Notes under the pieces: generated by a model
What the model was told of the DNA's origin: nothing
Databases searched by the model: none
Seen by the model: only the letters and a program-made list of their open reading frames with translations
Shown here: in pieces, positions 18,948 through 27,885 of the stretch
Layout: each line of letters opens with the position of its first letter
How positions within the stretch are numbered: the stretch's first letter is position 1
Translations under genes and position numbers: made by a program
Source: Flavobacteriaceae bacterium GSB9
Lineage (GTDB): Bacteria; Bacteroidota; Bacteroidia; Flavobacteriales; Flavobacteriaceae
Direction: 5' to 3'
DNA: 64,000 nucleotides
Assembly (NCBI GenBank): GCA_022749295.1
Contig: CP062007.1
Span: 3,340,001-3,404,000 of the forward strand

Positions 18948-20654
18948 TTAATTCCCCATCATCCCTGAAAGGAATTTCATTTCATTATAGTCGCCTTTTT
19001 TTATGGATGACTTTTCTTTTTTTAATGACTTTGCTATAATATTGACATTGTTCTTGGATTTCTTTTTATCGACCATGTCCATTTCCATAATCAAGCCATT
19101 GGCGAATTGTTTTGTAATTCTTGGGTCGATATCTGGAAAATCCATTTTGGTTTGTCCGCCAAAATTTAAAAAGTTGGCAAGTGTGATATCTGCTTCTGTG
19201 GTATGGTAAATTTTCATAATATACCTGTCATCTTCAAATTGAAGACCCTTACAGTTATAGCCAATTATGGTTTTTGTTGGAAGTTCTGTAATTTTGTATT
19301 TATCAATATCTATGTCGGTTTTCCCTGAATCTTGAGTTGGATACATTTGTAAAAACTTAGAGCCTTGGGCATCCATGAACATAATCATAGCATTAAGGTT
19401 TAAATCGAAAACCATAGTAGTAATTCCCATATTTTTATTTTCTCTGCTAGTTATTTTTGTAGCTTGGTATGGGGCATCCTCTTTAATGAGAAAGGTCATG
19501 TTCATTACGTCTTTATTTTTGGAATTGATAACCATTTCGGTTTCGAGTAGCCAATCAAAATCATAAGAGTCTGGCAAATCCTTTTTAGTGACATCAAATT
19601 CCTTTAAGGATTTTTTCATCCTTTTGGTCATACCTTTGCTATCGCTGGTATCGTAATCGTCTTCATCAATATCATTTTTGGGTTGATTGCCACCTTTTAC
19701 AACGTTTTTCATTACGCCCTCCATTAACCCTTGGCCTTGAGCCTTAACTTCTCTGGCTTGAGGGAGCTGTACCTCAACGGGCTGGTAATTATAGAGCAAT
19801 AAACTCTCGCCAGCTTCTGGTGGTGTGAAGCTCATATCGAACGATGTAGGTTCTTCGGTTTCTCCTTTTTTGGTATAGATTTCCACTAATCGGTCTTGGT
19901 CATCGAAAAGCACATAACTGCCTTCATAACCGGGTTCGTTTAGGAATTCGAATTTTGTGTATGTTTTGCCTCTTAGGATTTGTTTAGATTCTTTAAAATC
20001 CACATATCTAAAATCGTCAGGTTTGTATATAAAGGCAAATTCTACAATGCCATTAAAAGGGTTGGCGGTCATACCTAAATCAGTTTGTTTTTGCAAACTG
20101 GCCATTACAGGCTCGGGAGGTAGTTTATAAGCTTCGACTATCATGGTCGGAATCATCATGCCTTGACTTTGGAGTGCTATAATTGACGATTTGGTGTACT
20201 CGCCGTCTTTATACGAATACATAAAGCCTTCGCTATCTATGTAACTAGGTTTTGGCATATTACCCTGTTCAGATCTTACGGCAACTTGATTGGCGTCAAA
20301 AAATTGTGTTTGGTTTAGGTTGCTATTTTCATGGAGCTTTATAACAACATCTTCTTTATAAAAATCCTTTTTGGCCTTGGTGTTTTTGTTTAAGGCCGCA
20401 TTTGCCGGCTCCAAAGCAGTTGTTTCCTGTTCGTTTTCTTTTGAATTTTCCTTTTGGGGCTTATTTTTTTTAGATAATGTTGCGTCATCTATTGTTTTTT
20501 CAGTCTTTTTAGAAACAACCTCATCCGTTTTACGTAATATGGTACGTTCGGCGGCCTGTTCGGCTTTTTGTTTAAGTTTTTTTAAAAACTGTGCCTGTGT
20601 TGGCAGTGTGAAACAAAACGCCAATAGCATTGTTATTATCACTTTATTTTTCAT
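18948..20654 (-). CDS. DUF4412-like secreted protein
   Basis: The ATG at 20654 is chosen because it places the signal peptide MKNKVIITMLLAFCFTLPTQAQ at the N-terminus; a longer frame to 20690 adds 12 residues ahead of it. After the signal comes a Lys/Glu-rich, probably helical segment (KKLKQKAEQAAERTI) and a low-complexity charged linker. The C-terminal ~200 residues (MNMTFLIKEDAPYQ..., GYNCKGLQFEDD..., MDMVDKKKSKNNV) look like DUF4412, a family of unknown role in Bacteroidota envelopes. It is encoded upstream of the 244-residue secreted protein and the giant T9SS protein; a joint role is only a guess. Confidence 0.75.
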   Translation of the reverse strand: MKNKVIITMLLAFCFTLPTQAQFLKKLKQKAEQAAERTILRKTDEVVSKKTEKTIDDATLSKKNKPQKENSKENEQETTALEPANAALNKNTKAKKDFYKEDVVIKLHENSNLNQTQFFDANQVAVRSEQGNMPKPSYIDSEGFMYSYKDGEYTKSSIIALQSQGMMIPTMIVEAYKLPPEPVMASLQKQTDLGMTANPFNGIVEFAFIYKPDDFRYVDFKESKQILRGKTYTKFEFLNEPGYEGSYVLFDDQDRLVEIYTKKGETEEPTSFDMSFTPPEAGESLLLYNYQPVEVQLPQAREVKAQGQGLMEGVMKNVVKGGNQPKNDIDEDDYDTSDSKGMTKRMKKSLKEFDVTKKDLPDSYDFDWLLETEMVINSKNKDVMNMTFLIKEDAPYQATKITSRENKNMGITTMVFDLNLNAMIMFMDAQGSKFLQMYPTQDSGKTDIDIDKYKITELPTKTIIGYNCKGLQFEDDRYIMKIYHTTEADITLANFLNFGGQTKMDFPDIDPRITKQFANGLIMEMDMVDKKKSKNNVNIIAKSLKKEKSSIKKGDYNEMKFLSGMMGN

Positions 20655-20724
20655 AACCTTTATTTTTAATTTAATTGGTTGACAAATCAATTTTGAATTT
20701 TAGAGGTTAAGTTGGTTTTTACTG

Positions 20725-21069
20725 TTAATTTCCAAATTCTTTCGAGCAATCCAAGGCTGTCCATTCTTGAGCGGCATTTTCAAGGTCTGCATATTGTTCT
20801 GAAAATTCTGAGCACCCCTTTACGGCTTCAATAAATTCAAGGGCAGAATTGCGTAAATTGTTGCAGGTAGTTTCAGAGGGATCTTCCTGAAACGCGGTAA
20901 GAATATTTGTGTACTCTTGTGATTTTACAAGTAATTGGTCACAAAAACCAGTAGGGTTATTATCATCACCATCATCACTATTACTGGAACAACCTGTTGT
21001 AGCGAAGACTGCAAATGCTAAGATCAAAGAGGTTTTTTTAAAAAAGTTGAAGTTTGTTGTGTTAATCAT
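20725..21069 (-). CDS. Small lipoprotein of unknown function
   Basis: A 114-residue protein with a lipobox-like end to its signal peptide (ILAFAVFATTGCSSNSDDGDD): the Cys followed by Ser/Asn/Asp residues is typical of Bacteroidota lipoproteins, and the acidic stretch resembles their surface-export signal. The mature part is helical and contains four further Cys residues (GFCDQ, TCNN, GCSE, DCSK), possibly two disulfides. No family was recognised. It lies 71 bp upstream of the DUF4412 gene on the same strand. Confidence 0.7.
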   Translation of the reverse strand: MINTTNFNFFKKTSLILAFAVFATTGCSSNSDDGDDNNPTGFCDQLLVKSQEYTNILTAFQEDPSETTCNNLRNSALEFIEAVKGCSEFSEQYADLENAAQEWTALDCSKEFGN

Positions 21070-21312
21070 ATTTCAATTAAGATTTTTGTTTTAAGTAAAT
21101 CTATATCGAAACAGAATAAAGTCATCAAACATATGTTTCAAAGTATGCCATATATGTAACATTTTGTTTTTTTAAATTTTTTCATTTGAAAACCAGGGGT
21201 TTAAGTAGGGTGTGGGATTGGTGTTTAGAGAGACGTAAGATATCGCTCTATTTAAGACTAAGTAAACTATCGTTTTTATTATTTGTTAAATAATTTATTT
21301 ATTTTAGTGCTC

Positions 21313-21813
21313 ATGAGCATAATCATCCAATCTACTTTAAGCACCATGCAAAAAATGCATGGCATATTAAATAGTTTGTCCAACGTTCAATTATGTAATG
21401 ATTCCGTTTCGCCTTACCATTCTAGTATCGGTACCCACATTAGACATATTTTAGATTTTTATGACTGTGTTTTAAGTGGAAGCCAGAACAACAAAATTGA
21501 TTTAACGGCGAGACGAAGAAATAAAGATGTAGAATCGAGTTGCACGTGTGCGCAAGAATATCTAAATAAAGTTGAGCAAAAACTGAAGTCGGCCAATTTT
21601 ATAATGGAAGATACTGTAAAGGTAGTGGATGATTTAGGTCTCGGTAAAACGGAAATACCCTATACTTATGGTGCTTTATTGGCCCAGGCCAATAGCCATA
21701 CCATTCACCATTACGCCATTATCAATTATATTTTTGATAGGCTAGATATTAAAGTTGAAGATTCTAGCTTTGGGTATAATCCTACCACACCAAAGCAAAT
21801 TTTAGAGGAGTAG
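21313..21813 (+). CDS. DinB-superfamily-like protein
   Basis: The ATG at 21313 is preferred over a TTG at 21283, giving 166 residues. The helical sequence with widely spaced His residues (GTHIRHILDFYDC near residue 40 and NSHTIHHYAIINYIF near residue 133) fits the four-helix DinB/YfiT fold, whose three His residues usually bind a metal. Members include thiol transferases and many uncharacterised proteins. The function here is unknown. It is a single plus-strand gene that converges with the DUF6095 gene. Confidence 0.65.
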   Translation: MSIIIQSTLSTMQKMHGILNSLSNVQLCNDSVSPYHSSIGTHIRHILDFYDCVLSGSQNNKIDLTARRRNKDVESSCTCAQEYLNKVEQKLKSANFIMEDTVKVVDDLGLGKTEIPYTYGALLAQANSHTIHHYAIINYIFDRLDIKVEDSSFGYNPTTPKQILEE

Positions 21814-21816
21814 CGA

Positions 21817-22047
21817 TTATTTGTTTTTAAACATACTGCTCATTATAAGTCTGATGCCTTTAAAAATTAAAAAAACGGCCATAGCGCATATTAAACAGCC
21901 CACAATTAACAAAGGAATATACAACGGGTTTTCTGGTTGACTAAAAGCAAAAGTGAGTAAAATAGGGCCTATAAAAAGACTCAACACCGCAAAGATTAAT
22001 GTTTTTATACCCTTAAAAAGAATAATTTTATCCGTTTTGTTTTCCAT
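21817..22047 (-). CDS. DUF6095-like small membrane protein
   Basis: 76 residues with two hydrophobic segments (about 14-35 and 43-68) separated by a short polar loop (SQPENPLY), ending in a basic tail (MSSMFKNK). It matches the small flavobacterial family DUF6095 as remembered. Its start overlaps the end of murQ by 20 bp, so the two are translationally coupled. Function unknown. Confidence 0.7.
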   Translation of the reverse strand: MENKTDKIILFKGIKTLIFAVLSLFIGPILLTFAFSQPENPLYIPLLIVGCLICAMAVFLIFKGIRLIMSSMFKNK

Positions 22048-22855
22048 AATTGTAGTTTTTAATGGCTAATCGCACATTTTTATAGGTTTTAAGCAGAATT
22101 TCTGCTTCTTCTCTGTTAATATTTAGTTCTGTCATTATCATTCTGGTGCCACGATCAACCAATTTGTTATTACTCAATTGCATATCAACCATTTTGTTGC
22201 CTTTAATATGCCCTAGTTGAATCATGGTTGTCGTGGTAATCATATTCAAAACCAGTTTTTGGGCTGTACCTGCTTTCATTCTCGAACTTCCTGTAACGAA
22301 TTCGGGACCTACAATAACTTCAATAGGAAATTGAGCCGTTTGCGATAGGGGACTGTTAGCGTTACAAGTTATGCAACCCGTAATAATATCGTTTTCGTTA
22401 CAGGTTTTTAAGGCAGAGATAACATATGGCGTGGTTCCTGAAGCAGCAATACCAACCACAACATCATTTTTAGTGATGTTGTGGTTTTGTAAATCTTCCC
22501 AACCTAGGGTTAGTGAGTCTTCAGCAAACTCTACCGCTTTTCTAATGGCCGAATCACCTCCAGCAATAAGGCCAACTACCAATTCGTGGGGTACGCCAAA
22601 AGTGGGCGGGCATTCCGAGGCATCTAAAATACCCAAACGTCCACTGGTGCCAGCACCCAAATAAAATAATCGCCCACCGGCTTTTAGTTTAGTGACAATC
22701 TGTTCAACTAATTGTTCTACCTGCGGAAGTGCTTTTTCTACAGCATAGGGTACGGTTTTGTCTTCGTTATTGATGTTAGTCAATAATTCTAAAACCGACA
22801 TGTTTTCCAAATGGTTGTAATTAGAATCTTGTTCTGTAGTTTTTGTAAACCCCAT
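22028..22855 (-). CDS. murQ: N-acetylmuramic acid 6-phosphate etherase
   Basis: A 275-residue SIS-fold enzyme that cleaves the lactyl ether of MurNAc-6-phosphate to give GlcNAc-6-phosphate during cell-wall recycling in the cytoplasm. Visible motifs are GAGTSGRLGILDASECPPTFG (split here as GAGTSGRLG and DASECPPTFG, about residues 68-88), AASGTTPYVISAL (about 133-145) and GSSRMKAGTAQKL (about 188-200), all characteristic of MurQ. The length is somewhat shorter than the ~300 of the E. coli enzyme, the C-terminal helical part being reduced. It is followed by an overlapping DUF6095 gene and preceded by the TolC gene with a 29-bp gap. Confidence 0.95.
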   Translation of the reverse strand: MGFTKTTEQDSNYNHLENMSVLELLTNINNEDKTVPYAVEKALPQVEQLVEQIVTKLKAGGRLFYLGAGTSGRLGILDASECPPTFGVPHELVVGLIAGGDSAIRKAVEFAEDSLTLGWEDLQNHNITKNDVVVGIAASGTTPYVISALKTCNENDIITGCITCNANSPLSQTAQFPIEVIVGPEFVTGSSRMKAGTAQKLVLNMITTTTMIQLGHIKGNKMVDMQLSNNKLVDRGTRMIMTELNINREEAEILLKTYKNVRLAIKNYNYGKQNG

Positions 22856-22884
22856 GTGCCAAAAATAGGAATTAATTGGCAGTT

Positions 22885-24345
22885 TTAATCGTAAAGGACG
22901 TCTTCAACTTCTATTTTTTTATCATTTATAAAATCGTACAGCGTAAGTTGTCTCAATATGTAATAATCGCGCCAAAAGTTTTCAAGCGAGTTTAAATATC
23001 TTAAAACAGCATCATCTCTTTCTCGAAGTGCAATATTTAAATCGGTTATTGTAATTTTTCCCAAAACATATCGTTTTTTTGATATTTCGTAACGTTTGGT
23101 GGCTACTTTTTTGGCTTTTTCCGATGTGAATAAAAAATCGCGTTGATTGGTCCAATTGAGTACATGAAGATAGATTTCCTGTTCAAATTCCTGCATGTCT
23201 TGGTTAATGTTGTTTTTGGTTAAGTTTAAATTGGCCTCGGCCATTTTACGTCTGGATTTCGATACACCCCAGTCAAAAATAGGAATGCCAAGTGTTACCC
23301 TAACGCTTTGTTGTTTGTTGTAGTTGTTGAACAAGTTATTAAAGTCATCGCCATTTTGCGAAATACCAAAATTAGCCGAAACCCCAAGGTTAAGTCTGTT
23401 GTTTCCTTTTTGAAAAGCAACTTCTTTTTCTGCTTCAAGGCGTTTTCTTCTAAACTCAATAACAGCCTTTCGATTAGATTGGGCTTCGGTTAACGCTTTG
23501 TTTACATCCACTTTAAACAAAGGGAGCTCTTCGGGTACAGCCAATGCTATATTTTCTGTATTGAGTTCTAAAAAACGGGCTAAGTTTTGGGAGGTACGTT
23601 TAACTTCAATAGTGTTGGTGGTTACTCGGTTTTTAGAATTTAAAAGGGTCAATTCCATTTGCAACAGTTCGTTTTCGGCAATTTTTCCCATTTTAAATCT
23701 TCCTTCAGCAATTTGATAAAGGGTGTCTTGGTTTTTTAGGTTGGTTTTGGAAATTTCCAGTTGCATTTGGGCCTTGAGCAATTCGAAATAACGGCGCGAT
23801 GTGCTTACCGCTATTTGCTCCATGTTTTCAATAAAATCACGCTTGGATTCTTCGTAAACCAAAGGTTCAATTTTTTTATCCCACTTAAACGCATTATAAA
23901 GTAATGAGTTTTGAAAATAATTTATCGTAAACGGAATTACGGAATAGCCAATATTTTCGTCTAGTCCAAAAAGTTCAATCCGGTTAATACGTGAATTTAT
24001 CGATAAGGTTCCTCCGGTATAGGGCACACTTTGCGATAACGATAAACCTCCTTGTACGAACAGTTGATTTTTGGTTCTAAATACATCTTGGCCTTCGTCA
24101 TTTGTAATTAGCTCTACTTCATTTCTGTATTCTGGTAAAATAGCATTGAATCGTAATTCAGGTAAAAAACTGGCCTTATAATTTCTAAAGCGCCAATAAC
24201 TTGCTTGGTTTCTGTTGAGGTTTATTTTATAATCTGGTGATTTCTTTTTTGCAATACTTATAGCCTCGCCAAGTGTAATTTGTTTTGATTGGGAAAAGGC
24301 TATTAACGGAAAAATTATAAGGGTAATTATTAGTTTTTTTTTCAT
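22885..24345 (-). CDS. TolC-family outer membrane efflux protein
   Basis: 486 residues with a signal peptide (MKKKLIITLIIFPLIAFSQS) and the long alternating coiled-coil and beta segments of TolC-like channels, for example the FELLKAQMQLEISKTNLKNQ and RRKMAEANLNLTKNNINQDM regions. It forms the outer-membrane exit duct of a tripartite pump. It is the third gene after a periplasmic adaptor and a MacB-like permease, with only 6 bp separating it from the permease, so the three are one operon. Substrate unknown. Confidence 0.9.
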   Translation of the reverse strand: MKKKLIITLIIFPLIAFSQSKQITLGEAISIAKKKSPDYKINLNRNQASYWRFRNYKASFLPELRFNAILPEYRNEVELITNDEGQDVFRTKNQLFVQGGLSLSQSVPYTGGTLSINSRINRIELFGLDENIGYSVIPFTINYFQNSLLYNAFKWDKKIEPLVYEESKRDFIENMEQIAVSTSRRYFELLKAQMQLEISKTNLKNQDTLYQIAEGRFKMGKIAENELLQMELTLLNSKNRVTTNTIEVKRTSQNLARFLELNTENIALAVPEELPLFKVDVNKALTEAQSNRKAVIEFRRKRLEAEKEVAFQKGNNRLNLGVSANFGISQNGDDFNNLFNNYNKQQSVRVTLGIPIFDWGVSKSRRKMAEANLNLTKNNINQDMQEFEQEIYLHVLNWTNQRDFLFTSEKAKKVATKRYEISKKRYVLGKITITDLNIALRERDDAVLRYLNSLENFWRDYYILRQLTLYDFINDKKIEVEDVLYD

Positions 24346-24351
24346 GATGAA

Positions 24352-25707
24352 TTATTCTGATCTTAGTGCTTCTATAGGTCTTTTTTTGGCGGCCGATTTG
24401 GCGGGGAATATGCCAAAAGTAAGTCCTACTAGTACCGCAATAAAGAATGAAACTAATATTGATGTAAGGGATAAAACGGTTTCGATGCCAGAAACCATTT
24501 CGATAATGTAGGCGCTTAAAATACCCAGTAAAATACCAACAAAGCCACCGCCAACGCTAATTAAAACAGACTCTGAAAGAAACTGTAAAATAACATCTTC
24601 TTCGGTTGCTCCAATGGCTCTGATTATTCCTATTTCTTTGGTTCTTTCTAAAACGGATGCCAGCATAATATTCATAATGCCTATACCTCCAATGAGCAAA
24701 GAAATACCTGCAATAATGCTTAAGACTATATTGAAAATCTGTTTTGTTTTTTGCTGTTGTTTTAGAAGTTGAATGGGAATGGTGATTTCAAAATCCAATA
24801 CGTCGTTATGCCTGCGTTTCAACATTTTACTTAGCACTTCGGCCGTTGCTTTTAATTGGTTTGAATTTGCCACCTGTATAGTCAATTTATCAATTTGGTG
24901 GTAGTTGCCGCGGGGTATTTTCTTTTTTGGGCCATTTTCATTTCGGTTGCTGCTGCCTATGTTATCACTTATTATCTTACGGTCTTTGTAACGGGTTAAA
25001 AATGTGTTCAATGGGATATAAACATCTTCATTGAGGTCTCTAATGCCCAAGTTTTCCTGAGCTTTATTTGAAATAAATTTTTCTTCAATAACTCCTATTA
25101 CCTGTAACCAAACATCTTTAACTTTTATTTGTTTTCCAAGAGCACTTTCACCGGTAAACAACTTTTTTTCTACTTTTTTACCAACTATGCAAACCGGCAT
25201 GGCATTTTTTATATGATAGTTTGAAAAAGACTTTCCTTTGTCTAAAGCAATATTAGAGGTTTCGAAAAAACTAGGGGAAATACCAATGAGCCTTACCGGA
25301 TTTTGTTTGCCGTTATTTATCATATAGGTTTTCATGATAATTTCCGGACTAACCAATTTTACACTTGGAATATGTTTTTTTACGTTAAGTGCATCCATGA
25401 CGTCCAGACCTTTTGAAAACCGCTTAGATTCGGCATCTTCACTGTCTTGTTGTTCTTCGCCAGCATCATCTTCGTTTTCTTCATCAGGTATGGGAGTGAC
25501 AACAATATTGTTAACGCCCACAAGTTCCAGTTGAGACAATATTTCTTTTTCGGCTCCATTTCCTATGGCCAACATGGCGATAACCGAAGCGACACCAAAA
25601 ATAATACCCAAGGCAGTTAAAAAGGTTCTTACTTTATTGGTTTTTATAAACCAAAATGCTTCGTTAAAATTGGATTTTAGCTTTTCAAAGAGTAGTCTGT
25701 TTATCAT
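24352..25707 (-). CDS. MacB-like ABC transporter permease
   Basis: 451 residues with an N-terminal transmembrane helix (TFLTALGIIFGVASVIAMLA), a large periplasmic MacB_PCD-like domain, and a C-terminal FtsX domain with three membrane segments (about 325-350, 375-400, 415-440). It holds the usual GIMNIMLASVLERTKEIG motif. There is no Walker A/B, so unlike E. coli MacB this is permease only. An acidic insertion (EENEDDAGEEQQDSEDAE, about residues 76-93) sits in the periplasmic domain. It lies 1 bp after the adaptor gene. The matching ATPase is not in the neighbourhood. Confidence 0.9.
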   Translation of the reverse strand: MINRLLFEKLKSNFNEAFWFIKTNKVRTFLTALGIIFGVASVIAMLAIGNGAEKEILSQLELVGVNNIVVTPIPDEENEDDAGEEQQDSEDAESKRFSKGLDVMDALNVKKHIPSVKLVSPEIIMKTYMINNGKQNPVRLIGISPSFFETSNIALDKGKSFSNYHIKNAMPVCIVGKKVEKKLFTGESALGKQIKVKDVWLQVIGVIEEKFISNKAQENLGIRDLNEDVYIPLNTFLTRYKDRKIISDNIGSSNRNENGPKKKIPRGNYHQIDKLTIQVANSNQLKATAEVLSKMLKRRHNDVLDFEITIPIQLLKQQQKTKQIFNIVLSIIAGISLLIGGIGIMNIMLASVLERTKEIGIIRAIGATEEDVILQFLSESVLISVGGGFVGILLGILSAYIIEMVSGIETVLSLTSILVSFFIAVLVGLTFGIFPAKSAAKKRPIEALRSE

Positions 25708-25708
25708 G

Positions 25709-26953
25709 CTATTCCAATAATGTGATGCTTTTATCTTCTATATCATCGGGTTTGTTTAAATACACGACATCATTTTCTTTAAGGCCTTTTTTGATGATGA
25801 CAACTTCGTTATTTGACACCCCAAGTTCAACTTGTTTTTTTTCGATGGACAAACCAGATTTCACATAGGTATAGCTAATAGAGTCTTTTGAAAAAATGGC
25901 TTCTAGGGGCACCATTAATACATCGTCCTGTTGTTTGGTTAATATTCTGTTAGATGTTGTCATTCCTGGGCGAATGTTTTTATTGGTACCATTTATTTTA
26001 ATTAAAACCTGAAACAATTTTATATCCGAGCCCGCTTTGGTTTCACCAACATTGGCCACATCGGTTACCACACCATCTAATTCGATATCGGGAAAGGCAT
26101 CAAACCCAACTTTGGCGGTAAGGCCTTTTTTAATTTTTCTAATGTCAACTTCGTTGCTATAGGTTTTAGATTCCATTTTGCTAAGGTCAGGAAGGCTTGC
26201 AATGGCCGGTTCCCAGGGTGAAACGGTAGAGCCCACTTTCTTTTTGGTGCCATTCCATTCCTTAACGTAGGTTACCATGCCGTCATCATCAGAATATATG
26301 GTAAACTCTTTTTGCAGGTCCATTAATTCCTCTATCTGCTTTTTGTATTTAGATACCTCGGTGCCAACTTCAATCATTTTGGCATTGGCCTGTCTTTTTT
26401 TAATGGAATAATCGGCTCTTTTTTCTTTTAGTTCCCTTTCGGTTTTTTCGATGTTAATTTCCAACGAACGTACCGTAGCTGGGGGCTCATAAATAGAGCG
26501 TTCTAACTCCAGTTTGTCTTCTTCAATTTTAAAAAGTAAATCTTTTATGGCGTTGCGCTCTTGTTTTAGGGTAAGTGTGGTATCCAACTCTTGTTGTGTG
26601 TACCTCGATTGTGCTTTTTCTAGGTTTAGTTGGGCATCAAGTATTTTTCCGTTAAGTTCAGAAACATCCAATTTGCCAATATAGTCGCCTTTTTTAACCA
26701 CGGTACCTTCAGGAACCAAATCTTGTATTTTAATGTTGTACAGCCCAAATCGTCTGGTATTGCTGGGGCCGTTTATTTTTTTTGAACTTGTGGATTGGGC
26801 TTCGCCCGAAATAAAGACTTCATTTAAAAATGTGCCTCTTACTACTTTATTGGTTAGTGAAACAGCTTCATCAGAAGATGAACTGAAAAATGAATAGGCA
26901 ATAATAGGAAGAACAATAACACCTAAAATAATGGCGATTCTTTTTTTGGTCAT
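25709..26953 (-). CDS. HlyD/RND-type periplasmic adaptor protein
   Basis: 414 residues with a single N-terminal membrane anchor (IAIILGVIVLPIIAYSFFS). It has the barrel-sandwich/lipoyl halves typical of adaptors (VVKKGDYIGKLDVSELNGKI and DDGMVTYVKEWNGTKKKVGS) flanking a long coiled coil (about residues 110-215), then a beta-barrel and membrane-proximal domain (RPGMTTSNRIL). It links the MacB-like permease to the TolC channel. First gene of the efflux operon. Confidence 0.9.
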   Translation of the reverse strand: MTKKRIAIILGVIVLPIIAYSFFSSSSDEAVSLTNKVVRGTFLNEVFISGEAQSTSSKKINGPSNTRRFGLYNIKIQDLVPEGTVVKKGDYIGKLDVSELNGKILDAQLNLEKAQSRYTQQELDTTLTLKQERNAIKDLLFKIEEDKLELERSIYEPPATVRSLEINIEKTERELKEKRADYSIKKRQANAKMIEVGTEVSKYKKQIEELMDLQKEFTIYSDDDGMVTYVKEWNGTKKKVGSTVSPWEPAIASLPDLSKMESKTYSNEVDIRKIKKGLTAKVGFDAFPDIELDGVVTDVANVGETKAGSDIKLFQVLIKINGTNKNIRPGMTTSNRILTKQQDDVLMVPLEAIFSKDSISYTYVKSGLSIEKKQVELGVSNNEVVIIKKGLKENDVVYLNKPDDIEDKSITLLE

Positions 26954-27062
26954 GCTTAGTTTTTGTTGATGAAGTTTTAAAATTACAAAAAAAACAAAGC
27001 TGTAAGATTTTATTTGGTTAAATAAAACCTAATTTTTAATAAATCATTCAAAATCGTTCAAA

Positions 27063-27881
27063 TTATTGAATCTCATAGGTGAAAACGTCGGTTTCAGAAG
27101 CTCTAAAAAAGCCCAATGGAAAATTATCGGGATTGGTTTCATTAATACAATTGCCCCTTAACGTGGCAGGTTGGGTTTCAAACGGATCGCCAGCTTCGTC
27201 ATCGGTTTGTTGCAACAGTATAAACATGAACTGATACGCCTGATCTGTAATACCAGAATTTCTTATGATGAGTTCGTCACCTGCCTCTAAATCTTCATCA
27301 GAGAAAAATGCAAATATTTGATTTCCATTGGTAAACACATCGTCATAAACTTCAAGATTTACCTTGTTGCTATTAAATAACAAAAATTCAAATAAATAAA
27401 AGTTTTCGGTGTCCTCGGGATCGGTGTAAAAAGCTTTGATCTCAATTTCATCACCGGCAAAACCACCGTCGTTTTTTTGTTCAACATATTCTATCGGAAC
27501 AACTGGAATCATTGCTGTAGTAGCCGAGTAGACTTCATTATTGTAAATAATGTTTAAATTGTAAAGCATGTTGAGTACCGGTATAAATTTTTCAGTTTTA
27601 TAAACACCACTATTGCCGTCTTCGGTAAAATTAAAAGTATTATTGTTCATATCTGTAACCGTCACGGTTGCTCCAGTTGCCGCTGGTATGCTATTATTAA
27701 AATAGGGAGCGGTTAAACTGAGCTGTATTTGTTGCATATTGCCATCGGTGCCTTTTACCCAATATAAGGAGGCATCAATGACTAATTTTGGCTTGCTGTT
27801 GTCCAGTTCAACGTCAATAACATCTTCACATGAGTAAAAAAACAGAAGAAACAAAGCGAGTATGTATAATGTGCTTTTCAT
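27063..27881 (-). CDS. DUF4249 lipoprotein
   Basis: The ATG at 27881 is chosen because it gives the lipoprotein signal MKSTLYILALFLLFFYSCEDV with Cys as lipidation site, and avoids overlap with the receptor gene that ends at 27886; the longer frame to 27950 would put 23 extra residues in front. The mature 250 residues are beta-rich (DVELDNSKPKLVIDASLYWV), as in DUF4249 proteins. These are encoded next to TonB-dependent receptors and are thought to be their surface partners, by analogy with SusD. Ligand unknown. Confidence 0.85.
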   Translation of the reverse strand: MKSTLYILALFLLFFYSCEDVIDVELDNSKPKLVIDASLYWVKGTDGNMQQIQLSLTAPYFNNSIPAATGATVTVTDMNNNTFNFTEDGNSGVYKTEKFIPVLNMLYNLNIIYNNEVYSATTAMIPVVPIEYVEQKNDGGFAGDEIEIKAFYTDPEDTENFYLFEFLLFNSNKVNLEVYDDVFTNGNQIFAFFSDEDLEAGDELIIRNSGITDQAYQFMFILLQQTDDEAGDPFETQPATLRGNCINETNPDNFPLGFFRASETDVFTYEIQ

Positions 27882-27885
27882 GAAT

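Noticed and set aside
24352-25707. The permease as a full MacB with its own ATPase
   Set aside because: No Walker A or signature motif is present; the protein begins directly with the membrane segment and periplasmic domain.
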